The position numbers and the translations under genes were made by a program. From positions 1,889,681 through 1,953,680 of the forward strand of contig NZ_JANFMV010000001.1 of assembly GCF_024385575.1 (NCBI RefSeq): a stretch of DNA of 64,000 bases, given 5' to 3'. Position 1 is the stretch's first letter, and each line of letters begins with the position of its first letter. Below are positions 26,780 to 34,544 of this stretch, one piece after another. A model generated the notes under the pieces. It did no database searches, was not told where the DNA came from, and was given only the letters and a program-made list of their open reading frames with translations. The DNA is from Rhizobium sp. NRK18. Its GTDB lineage: Bacteria; Pseudomonadota; Alphaproteobacteria; Rhizobiales; Rhizobiaceae.

Positions 26780-26814
26780 GAAGGGCCGGCAGCGATGCTG
26801 GCCCTTCATCATTT
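26780..26814 (+). terminator. Terminator of aroG
   Basis: GAAGGGCC (26780-26787) pairs with GGCCCTTC (26800-26807) within a longer stem (GGCAGCGATGC centre), then ATCATTT. Confidence 0.75.
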
Positions 26815-26829
26815 GCGGGGATAAGAACG

Positions 26830-27240
26830 ATGCCGACCAACAGTGAAAACCATTCCGGCGGATGCCTTTGCGGTGCAGTCCGCTTTCGCGCCCATGGCGA
26901 GCTTGGCAGCGTCGTTGCCTGCCACTGCAGCCAGTGCCGAAAGCAATCGGGGCATTTCTGGGCATCGACCGATGTTCGTGACGACGCGCTTGAGGTCGAT
27001 GGCGCAGAAAAGGTCACCTGGTATTCCGCGACGCCAGGTATCGGTCGTGGCTTCTGCAGCGTGTGCGGGTCATTCCTGTTCTGGAAAAGGGACGGCAGCA
27101 GCCATACGTCGGTCGGAGCGGGCGTGTTCGACCCGCCGACTTCGCTTGTTCTGACGCGGCATATCTATTGCGCCGACAAGGGCGACTACTACGCGATCGG
27201 CGACGACCTGCCGCAGTTTCCCGGCTCCAGCGCCGGCTGA
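26830..27240 (+). CDS. GFA / CENP-V-family zinc protein
   Basis: A 136-residue protein of the glutathione-dependent formaldehyde-activating (GFA) family. Two zinc sites are visible: CLCGAV near residue 13 and CHCSQCRK near residue 36, with a later CSVCGSFLFW near residue 78. The catalytic role with glutathione and formaldehyde is proven for only a few members, so the substrate here is unknown. It follows the aroG terminator and may start from a separate promoter. It converges with the DUF1003 gene, with only 6 bases between stops. Confidence 0.87.
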   Translation: MPTNSENHSGGCLCGAVRFRAHGELGSVVACHCSQCRKQSGHFWASTDVRDDALEVDGAEKVTWYSATPGIGRGFCSVCGSFLFWKRDGSSHTSVGAGVFDPPTSLVLTRHIYCADKGDYYAIGDDLPQFPGSSAG

Positions 27241-27246
27241 TATCCG

Positions 27247-27792
27247 CTATTGCAAGGTTGCGTCGTCAACCGGTCGCTCGAGCGCCTGGGCAAGTCGGGC
27301 GACGTCTTCGCGCAGCCTGGCGATCTCGCCCAGCACCTGCATGTCGATCTTCTGGTGCAGGGCGAGCACTTCGAGTTCGGCCTTCAGGTTGACCTCGTAG
27401 TCCTTGGCTGCCTCGAAGCGGTCACGGGCCGCCTGCCGGTTCTGCGACATCATGATGATCGGCGCCTGGAGCGCCGCCAGCATGGAGAGGACCAGATTGA
27501 GGAAAACGAAGGGGTAGGGGTCGAATACATCGCGGGTGAGCAGTACCGTGTTGGCGATCACCCAGAAGGCCATGAAGACCCCGAAGCTCATGATGAAGCT
27601 CCAGGATCCGCCGAAGGTGGCAATGTTGTCTGCGAGCCGCTCGCCGAACGTCTTGTCGGCGTCGAAAGCCTCGTTGGTATCCGTCGACAGCGTCCGACGC
27701 TCGCTGATGTATTTCAGAACACGTCTTTCGGATTCGCCGAGTTGCTCATGCGATTTGCCGAACAGTTTCTGGGCAAGGTCGATCGGTTTCAT
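27247..27792 (-). CDS. DUF1003 inner-membrane protein
   Basis: A 181-residue protein with two membrane helices (about residues 60-80 GSWSFIMSFGVFMAFWVIAN and 90-112 DPYPFVFLNLVLSMLAALQA), flanked by the DUF1003 pattern TFGERLADNIATFGGSW and APIIMMSQNRQAARDR. A C-terminal coiled coil follows. The function is unknown. It begins with ATG 27792 without a strong ribosome site. It lies 35 bases downstream of the LTA-synthase-like gene on the same strand and could be read from the same promoter. Confidence 0.85.
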   Translation of the reverse strand: MKPIDLAQKLFGKSHEQLGESERRVLKYISERRTLSTDTNEAFDADKTFGERLADNIATFGGSWSFIMSFGVFMAFWVIANTVLLTRDVFDPYPFVFLNLVLSMLAALQAPIIMMSQNRQAARDRFEAAKDYEVNLKAELEVLALHQKIDMQVLGEIARLREDVARLAQALERPVDDATLQ

Positions 27793-27827
27793 GGTGTCAA
27801 CCGTCTGTGGCCGATGGGCGCGAGGGA

Positions 27828-29756
27828 TCAGGTGCCGGTATCTATAGCACCGGCCCTTTCCGGGAAGAACCGTTTCAAGCCGTATTCCTTGCCGAACATC
27901 ATGTCGTGCTGCAGGTACCGGTAGTCACGGATCAGCGGTGCGACGCCCTTCTTCTGTTGCCATCCGGAGACATCGTCGCCCGAGACCTGTTCCAGCATGT
28001 AGCGGTCGAGGATATCGTAGTGCTTGGCGACATCACCGAGGAAGCCCGTGTAGTAGGGATGTTCCAGCCCGGCGAGCTTGAGGATGCGGTAGGGCAGCAG
28101 CGCGGGGCTGATCGTGCCGATGTCCTTGACCGGCCCGGTCTTGCTCGACCAGATCAGGAGCGGCGTTTCGTGTTCCCGCTTCATTTGATCGGCAGGGGCA
28201 CGGCGCAGGGCGGTCTGCTGCTCCATGTAACCGCCGCTGACATAGGCGGTTCCAAGCGGCGGCAGATGGTCGCCGAAGAGGACGATGATCGTCTCGCGAT
28301 CGCGGGTCTTCGCCCATTCGGTCAGGCGCTTGAGGCTGTCGTCGGCCTCCTTGACGCCCTGGGCATAGGTGGCGACGCGCTCGCGGTCGTCTTCCGGAAT
28401 ATTGCCGTCGACGGAGATCGTGTTGACCTTGTAGCGGTGCGGCTCATAGGGGCCGTGACCCTGCAGGGTGACGGCGAAGAAGAAGAAGGGTTCCTCGACG
28501 TCGTCCGCCTCGCGCATGATTTCCTTCATCAGCGACTCGTCGGAGGCGAAGATGCCGCGCTTTTCCATGGGCGGCATCTTGTCTTCGGACATGAATTCGT
28601 CGAAGCCGAAGTCCTTGTAGACGTTCGAGCGGTTCCAGAACCATTCCTGGAAGGGATGGATGGCACGTGTGGTGTAGCCTTCGCTCTTGAAGAAGGTGGC
28701 GAGCGACGGCAACGGGCGGCGGACATACTGCTGGTAGGGAATGCTGCCCCACGGCAGGAAGGCATTGGAGAAGCCGGTCAGCGCCTCGAACTCGATGTTC
28801 GGCGTCATGCCGCCGAATTCCGGCGAGAAGACGTGTCCGCCCTGGATCGACCGGATGAAGGGCATCGGGTCGGGCGAAAGCTTGACGTTCGGAAGCCGGG
28901 TCGGATCCCAGAAGGACTCGCTCATCAGCACGATGACGTCCGGCTTCTGGCGGTAGTTCGCCGGTACGGCGAGGCCGACCGGCTCCTTCTGGATCGCACC
29001 GATCGCATCCGGGCCGTAGCCGGCCGGTGCGGCAACATGGGCCATCGGCACGTTGAAGATGAAGGCGAGGATGAAGCCGTTGTGCTTGTAGTTTTCCTTC
29101 TGGTCCCACATCATCGGGATTGCCTGCAGGCGGTCGCGCAGCCAGAAGAACTTCGAATAGTCCATCATGTGGGCAAAGCCGGCGATGAGCGGCAGGGCGA
29201 CGGCGAGCCGCAGGATGCGCTGACGGGCGGACAGGCGCGGGAAGGTGCGCCAGGCGAAGATCCAAGAACCAATGACGGCGGCGACAACAATGACGGTGCC
29301 GACGGCAAGCAGGATCGCGGTCATCGGCCGATCGCTGACGAGCGCCGGCATCAGTTCCATAATCTGTCGGCCGAACAGCATGTCGGACGGATAGAAGGGG
29401 TCGGACAAATAGAGCTGCTTCTGCGCGTTGACGATGGCCATGCCGACCAGCAGCGGCGCGAAAATCAGGATGGCCTTGTGCTCGCGGCCGAGCAGGGCGT
29501 CACCGGCCAGATAGGCGAGGAAGACCACGCCGACGGTCGTCCAGGACGGCTGGCTGAGGGTTGCGAAATAGGAGAGGGTTTCCGGCAGCGATCCGCGCGA
29601 GATCCATTCGACGAGAAATACGGTCACAAACGACAGGAAAAGCGTGGCAATCATCGCCGATGCAAAAACCATCGCCTTGTGACTGCGGCGGATAGCGGTA
29701 TCGCCGTCGTCAAGATAGGCATTCTGGGCAGGCGCGCCGGATATGAAATAGGCCAA
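27828..29756 (-). CDS. LTA-synthase-family phosphoglycerol transferase (sulfatase superfamily)
   Basis: A 642-residue inner-membrane enzyme with about five N-terminal membrane spans (to about residue 190) and a periplasmic alkaline-phosphatase-superfamily domain. Catalytic landmarks are LMSESFWDPTRL (metal Glu), IEFEALTGFSN (candidate nucleophile Thr), and LFGDHLPPLG (metal Asp/His, about residue 490). Gram-negative relatives move phosphoglycerol onto periplasmic glucans, as CgmB and OpgB do, so decoration of cyclic beta-glucan is the best guess. The start is TTG 29756, with GGAG about 6 bases upstream. An 11-bp-period Pho-box-like array begins only 13 bases before the start codon. Confidence 0.82.
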   Translation of the reverse strand: MAYFISGAPAQNAYLDDGDTAIRRSHKAMVFASAMIATLFLSFVTVFLVEWISRGSLPETLSYFATLSQPSWTTVGVVFLAYLAGDALLGREHKAILIFAPLLVGMAIVNAQKQLYLSDPFYPSDMLFGRQIMELMPALVSDRPMTAILLAVGTVIVVAAVIGSWIFAWRTFPRLSARQRILRLAVALPLIAGFAHMMDYSKFFWLRDRLQAIPMMWDQKENYKHNGFILAFIFNVPMAHVAAPAGYGPDAIGAIQKEPVGLAVPANYRQKPDVIVLMSESFWDPTRLPNVKLSPDPMPFIRSIQGGHVFSPEFGGMTPNIEFEALTGFSNAFLPWGSIPYQQYVRRPLPSLATFFKSEGYTTRAIHPFQEWFWNRSNVYKDFGFDEFMSEDKMPPMEKRGIFASDESLMKEIMREADDVEEPFFFFAVTLQGHGPYEPHRYKVNTISVDGNIPEDDRERVATYAQGVKEADDSLKRLTEWAKTRDRETIIVLFGDHLPPLGTAYVSGGYMEQQTALRRAPADQMKREHETPLLIWSSKTGPVKDIGTISPALLPYRILKLAGLEHPYYTGFLGDVAKHYDILDRYMLEQVSGDDVSGWQQKKGVAPLIRDYRYLQHDMMFGKEYGLKRFFPERAGAIDTGT

Positions 29757-29768
29757 GGAAATCTCCGG

Positions 29769-29819
29769 ATTTCACAAAAGTTTCATGCAAGCGTCATACG
29801 ACTGTCATGAAACTTACAG
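29769..29819 (+). promoter_or_regulatory. Pho-box-like tandem array (candidate PhoB site)
   Basis: Five 7-mers occur at an exact 11-base period: ATTTCAC, GTTTCAT, GCGTCAT, CTGTCAT, CTTACAG (starts 29769, 29780, 29791, 29802, 29813). The rhizobial Pho box is a repeat of CTGTCAT with 4-base spacers; the fourth unit matches it exactly and units one to three keep the TCA core. It lies between the divergent LTA-synthase-like gene and nadE. Confidence 0.55.
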
Positions 29820-29966
29820 AAGGGCGCCTGAACCGAGCATGAATGAAATATTTCGTGCGTGGCAATTCTGTTGCGCTGCCGCATGAAAGAGGGTCGAAAC
29901 ACGCAAATGCGAAGGGCGTGTTGATCTCGCGTTGCAGGCCGGCGCAAGTCGCGCTAAACGTCGCTC

Positions 29967-31646
29967 ATGACGACAGAAACGCCCGATCCAAAGCTGCTCC
30001 GAATTGCGATTGCGCAAGGCAACCCCACGCTTGGCGACATTGCCGGAAATCTGCAGAAAGCCCGCAGCGCCCGCGCCGATGCGGCGGCGCAGGGGGCTGA
30101 CCTCCTGCTTCTGACGGAGCTTTTCATCTCCGGCTATCCGCCAGAAGATCTGGTGCTCAAGCCGGCCTTCCTCAGGGCGTGCCTGAAGGCCGTCGAGGAG
30201 TTGGCGGCCGAAACAGCCGATGGCGGTCCGGGCGTTGTCATCGGCTTTCCGCGGCAGGGTGAAAAGGGCCGCCACAATTCGGTAGCGCTCCTCGACGGGG
30301 GCAAGATCGTCGCCCTGCGCGACAAGATCGACCTGCCGAATTACGGCGAGTTCGACGAGAAGCGCGTCTTCACCGAAGGCAGCATCAGCGGCCCCTACAA
30401 TTTCCGTGGTGTGCGGATCGGCATTCCGATCTGCGAGGAAATCTGGAACGATGCCGGCGTCTGCGAGACGCTTGCCGAAGCCGGTGCGGATTTGCTGCTC
30501 GTGCCGAATGGCTCGCCCTACTACCGCGACAAGCTGGACGTCCGTCATCAGGTTGCGCTGCGCCAGGTGATCGAAAGCGGCCTGCCACTCATCTTCGCGA
30601 ACCAGATCGGCGGCCAGGACGAGCTCGTGTTCGACGGCGCGTCCTTTGCCTTCAACGCCGACAAGACGCTTGCCTTCCAGATGAGCCAGTTCGAGGAGAC
30701 GCTTGCCGTCACCACCTGGCGACGTGGCGAGGAGGGCTGGCGCTGCGAGGGCGGTCCGATGTCGAAGATTCCGGATGCGGAGGAGGCGGATTACCGCGCC
30801 TGCATGCTCGGTTTCCGCGATTATGTGAACAAGAACGGCTTCCGTAACGTCGTTCTCGGCCTGTCCGGCGGCATCGATTCCGCCATCTGCGCGGCGATCG
30901 CAGTCGATGCGCTGGGTGAGGAGCGGGTACGCTGCGTGATGATGCCCTACCGCTATACATCGCAGGATTCGCTGAAGGATGCGGCGGCCTGCGCCCAGGC
31001 ACTCGGCTGCCGCTACGACATCGTGGCGATCGAGGAGCCGGTGGCCGGCTTTCTGTCTGCGCTCTCAGAGCTATTCGAGGACACCGAAACCGGGATCACC
31101 GAGGAGAACCTGCAGAGCCGCACCCGCGGTACTATCCTGATGGCGATCTCCAACAAGTTCGGCTCGATGGTGGTGACGACCGGCAACAAGTCCGAAATGT
31201 CGGTCGGCTATTGCACGCTCTACGGCGACATGAACGGCGGCTTCAATCCGATCAAGGACCTGTACAAGATGCAGGTCTATGCGCTGTCACGCTGGCGCAA
31301 CACCCATGTGCCGCCGGGCGCTCTCGGCCCGTCGGGCGAGGTCATTCCGCAAAACATCATCGACAAGGCGCCGTCCGCCGAGCTTCGGCCGGACCAGACG
31401 GACCAGGACTCGCTGCCGCCATATCCGGTGCTCGACGACATTCTCGAGTGCCTCGTCGAGGGCGAGATGTCGGTCGAGGATATCGTCGCACGTGGTCATG
31501 ATGCGGCGACCGTGCATCGGGTGGAGCACCTGCTTTACATTGCAGAGTACAAGCGCCGCCAGTCTGCGCCGGGCGTCAAGATCACCAAGAAGAACTTCGG
31601 GCGCGACCGTCGCTATCCCATCACCAACCGCTTCCGCGACCGCTGA
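29967..31646 (+). CDS. nadE: Glutamine-dependent NAD+ synthase
   Basis: A 559-residue two-domain enzyme. The N-terminal nitrilase-like glutaminase domain (about 1-270) has a Glu in LTELFISGYPPEDL, a Lys in RDKIDLPNYGEFDEKR and the nucleophile Cys in IPICEEIWND (about residue 156). The C-terminal synthetase domain has the ATP-pyrophosphatase loop GLSGGIDSA (about 298) and TGNKSEMSVGY. It forms NAD+ from deamido-NAD+ and glutamine. ATG 29967 has no strong ribosome site. The Pho-like array lies about 150 bases upstream in the same orientation. Confidence 0.96.
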   Translation: MTTETPDPKLLRIAIAQGNPTLGDIAGNLQKARSARADAAAQGADLLLLTELFISGYPPEDLVLKPAFLRACLKAVEELAAETADGGPGVVIGFPRQGEKGRHNSVALLDGGKIVALRDKIDLPNYGEFDEKRVFTEGSISGPYNFRGVRIGIPICEEIWNDAGVCETLAEAGADLLLVPNGSPYYRDKLDVRHQVALRQVIESGLPLIFANQIGGQDELVFDGASFAFNADKTLAFQMSQFEETLAVTTWRRGEEGWRCEGGPMSKIPDAEEADYRACMLGFRDYVNKNGFRNVVLGLSGGIDSAICAAIAVDALGEERVRCVMMPYRYTSQDSLKDAAACAQALGCRYDIVAIEEPVAGFLSALSELFEDTETGITEENLQSRTRGTILMAISNKFGSMVVTTGNKSEMSVGYCTLYGDMNGGFNPIKDLYKMQVYALSRWRNTHVPPGALGPSGEVIPQNIIDKAPSAELRPDQTDQDSLPPYPVLDDILECLVEGEMSVEDIVARGHDAATVHRVEHLLYIAEYKRRQSAPGVKITKKNFGRDRRYPITNRFRDR

Positions 31647-31777
31647 GATTTTTGACGTTTTAGCGTTTGTTTACTGTTCAATTTAAGCCTTCGTTGCTGC
31701 TTGCATGCTAACGTTTGGACCACAATCAGGCGTTGGAGCATGATGCTCTCATCGCCGTGTGTGGCCTTGGGGGCAGT

Positions 31778-33265
31778 ATGCAGTATCGAAGTGCCAGAGC
31801 GATGGATCGCCGGATGGTTCCGGTCATCTATCTTGCCTGCGCCGTCATCGCTGGCGTGTTTGCGGCTGCGGGCTTCATGGTCCTTGATTATTCCGTCAAG
31901 CAGGCGGAGGTCTTCGCGATCGCCAGCGAACGCAAGCTGGTGCAGCAGGAATTCCAGCACCAGATCGATCAGGTTGCCAAGCTGCAGGCGGAACTGTCCT
32001 ATTCGGACCGAACCGTCAGCAATCTGCTGGCTCCTGACGGCATCGATCTTCTCGCCGCGGACCCGACTGTGCGCTCGCTGTGGAACGATCTCGGATTTTC
32101 ATGGGTACTTTTCACGGCCGCCGACAACACGCCGCTGCTTGCTGTCAAGAACGGCCAGCGCGTCGAGGACAGCGACGCCGGCGATCTCATGTTCTGGATC
32201 GACGACCTGATCTACGATGCAAAGCAGAAATTCCGCGACGCGCTGGAGGATGAGGGCGGCCGCCTTTCGATTGCGCGCTCGATGCCGGATCGGGATCTGC
32301 TCGAGTTGCCCCGTCCCGACATCTACGCATCCGACATGCGGATGCTGTTCGGCCATATGAGCATCGTGGTCGTCCAGGCCGTCATTCCCCGCAGCCCGGA
32401 CCGTGCGCTTCTTTTCAACGGTCCGACACTGCTCGTCACCGTCAAGCCGGTCTCCGATGCCATGCTTGCCGGCATGAACGAGCGCCTGCATATCCGCAAC
32501 CTGCATGTCGTCAGTGAATCTGGCAAGGACCCTGCGGATGCATCGACCCCCGTCGGCAACGGCTTTACCGACGGGCCCTATATCGTCGCCTGGTCACCCA
32601 ACACGCCGGACACATATATCTGGTCAAAGGCCGGCCCCAAGGTGGTGGTGGCCGTGCTGGTCGCCGTTCTGGTGCTTGGCTATATCGCCGTCCGTTTCGG
32701 TTCCGTCGTCCAGGCGCTACAACGTAGCGAGGCGAAGAACAGCTTCCTCGCCAATCACGATGCCCTGACCGGGCTTGCCAATCGCAGCGGCTTTGACGAG
32801 ACGCTGGCCAAGGCGGCAGGCGAGCAACGGCCGTTCGCGCTGATTGCCATGGACCTCGATCTGTTCAAGGCGGTCAACGACCGTTACGGGCACGCCGCCG
32901 GCGACGCGGTTCTCAAGGACATTGCCGGACGGCTCAGGGAGCGCGTCGGCAGGCAGGGGCTGGTTGGTCGCCTTGGAGGCGATGAGTTCATGGTCTTCCT
33001 CGACGGGATTACCGATCGCGACGAAGTCATGGCGATCGCCACCGGGCTCGTCCGGGACGCTCAGGTTCCCGTGCTGCATGACGGAGTGATCCTGCAGGTC
33101 GGCGGCAGCGCCGGGGCGGCGATCTTCCCCGCGCAGGCAAAGTCTGTGCGCGAACTCGTCCTGATTGCCGACGAGGCTCTCTACGCGGCCAAGGACGCCG
33201 GGCGCAATTGCGCCATCATGTCCGGCGAGCACCCGGCGGCCGGCGGCGTCAAGCTCTTCGCCTGA
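31778..33265 (+). CDS. Membrane-bound GGDEF protein with periplasmic CHASE4-like sensor
   Basis: A 495-residue inner-membrane protein: transmembrane segment 1 at about residues 14-36, a periplasmic sensor of about 250 residues that resembles CHASE4, transmembrane segment 2 at about 288-310, then a GGDEF domain. The active-site motif is intact (GRLGGDEFMVF), with DLDLFKAVNDRYGHAAGD upstream. No RxxD inhibitory site is visible. A run of G residues sits about 5 bases before ATG 31778, and I prefer it to an upstream TTG at 31715. It would make cyclic-di-GMP in response to a periplasmic signal of unknown nature. Confidence 0.88.
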   Translation: MQYRSARAMDRRMVPVIYLACAVIAGVFAAAGFMVLDYSVKQAEVFAIASERKLVQQEFQHQIDQVAKLQAELSYSDRTVSNLLAPDGIDLLAADPTVRSLWNDLGFSWVLFTAADNTPLLAVKNGQRVEDSDAGDLMFWIDDLIYDAKQKFRDALEDEGGRLSIARSMPDRDLLELPRPDIYASDMRMLFGHMSIVVVQAVIPRSPDRALLFNGPTLLVTVKPVSDAMLAGMNERLHIRNLHVVSESGKDPADASTPVGNGFTDGPYIVAWSPNTPDTYIWSKAGPKVVVAVLVAVLVLGYIAVRFGSVVQALQRSEAKNSFLANHDALTGLANRSGFDETLAKAAGEQRPFALIAMDLDLFKAVNDRYGHAAGDAVLKDIAGRLRERVGRQGLVGRLGGDEFMVFLDGITDRDEVMAIATGLVRDAQVPVLHDGVILQVGGSAGAAIFPAQAKSVRELVLIADEALYAAKDAGRNCAIMSGEHPAAGGVKLFA

Positions 33266-33276
33266 GCCGTCTCCAC

Positions 33277-34368
33277 TCAGTTTTCCTGCTTTTCCAGTGT
33301 CCCGGTCGTCTCGTCCCCGACGATGAAGGACGGACCCACCTGACGGATGTGCCGCTTTTGCGGATCGTAGTCCCGTTCCGTTGGGCTCGGCTGCGGCGGC
33401 GAGGCTGTTGCTGCCGGTGGAGGCGTCTCGGATGGTGGCGGCACGGCGGTGATGGTCGAATAGCCGGACCCCGCTGGCGTCTGCTGTAATTTTTCGCGCC
33501 GCATGATGTCCTTGTAATAGGCCTCCATGTCGCAGCCGCACTTTGGATCCGTACCCGGCTTGCGCTGCTTGAAAAGGTTGGCGGACGGCATCTGCCCGTA
33601 GGTTTCGCCAGTGGCGGCCGAGATCATCTCGTCGGCATTGGTATCGTAGAGTGACGAGTAGAAAAGCTCGGTCTGCGTTCCGGGGCACATGGCCGCACAG
33701 GTCTCCGCATCCCGCTGGAAGGATGCGGGGCTAGCATTGGACGAAATCGGGAAAAAGCCACCGTCGCAGGTCCGGACACAGATCGTCTTCAACGGACTGC
33801 CGACCTCATAACCGAGCGTGGGACGGATCGCCGATGGCCAGAAGTGCTTCTTGTCGTCGAGAGGTGGAATAAATGTCTCGACCGGCCGGCGGACGTCGCT
33901 TTCGCTGTCGGGATCGGTCGAGGCGAGCGTTGGATAGGTGTCGCTGTGGCAGCCGTTGGCGGCGATGGCGTCGAGGATCTTCTGCCGTTGTTCGCGCGTC
34001 GCACCGCTGCGGTTGGAGATCGGCTGGCGGCCGGAGGCCAGTTCGTCCCGCGCCCGGCGCATGCCGTCGATCGCCGCCTGTTGGACGTTGCAGGCATCCT
34101 GGTTGGCGCCGCCGATGACAACCACGCTGCCCGATGAGCACCCCATGTCCCTCAGACGCTGGCGGGCCGCCCGGATCTCCTGATCCTTTTCCGACAATTC
34201 ACGGCGAAGCGCGCGCGTCTGGACGGTGGTGCCGATGACTTCGATGCCGGAGGTCAGCTGATGGTAGAGCGTCGCGCAAACCTCTTCCGACTGCGCCAGC
34301 GCCCGATCCGCCGCCGGCAAAGCGAGGCAGATGGACAGGAACGCAAGTCCGAACCGGTTCAAAGCCAC
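33277..34368 (-). CDS. Secreted DUF2865 protein
   Basis: A 363-residue exported protein restricted, as far as I recall, to Rhizobiales. A signal peptide covers about residues 1-25. A helical region follows, then the DUF2865 core with SLYDTNADEMISAATGETYG (about 255-274) and PKCGCDMEAYYKDIM (about 290-305). Several cysteines (VCATLYH, IKICVRTCDGG, MCPGTQ) could form disulfides. The start is GTG 34368, with GGAGA about 8 bases upstream. Its function is unknown. The C-terminal tail (about 315-363) is Pro/Thr-rich and probably disordered. Confidence 0.83.
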   Translation of the reverse strand: MALNRFGLAFLSICLALPAADRALAQSEEVCATLYHQLTSGIEVIGTTVQTRALRRELSEKDQEIRAARQRLRDMGCSSGSVVVIGGANQDACNVQQAAIDGMRRARDELASGRQPISNRSGATREQRQKILDAIAANGCHSDTYPTLASTDPDSESDVRRPVETFIPPLDDKKHFWPSAIRPTLGYEVGSPLKTICVRTCDGGFFPISSNASPASFQRDAETCAAMCPGTQTELFYSSLYDTNADEMISAATGETYGQMPSANLFKQRKPGTDPKCGCDMEAYYKDIMRREKLQQTPAGSGYSTITAVPPPSETPPPAATASPPQPSPTERDYDPQKRHIRQVGPSFIVGDETTGTLEKQEN

Positions 34369-34544
34369 GTCGGAGGTCTCCGGTTTCTCAAGGATGGCGC
34401 AGTCGCATCGCGCAGATGACCTTTACGCACCGCGAAGCGGGTCAGGTCGTCTTTGGCCATCATAATACAGCCGGGCATTGCGGGAAGCTGACCAATACGG
34501 GACAGCTTGCCCAGTAGCTCAGAGTGGCGGCCCAGAGTTGTGGC

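Noticed and set aside
27807-29810. Plus-strand open frame of 667 codons opposite the LTA-synthase-like gene
   Set aside because: It covers the whole real gene on the other strand and reads as composition-biased sequence.
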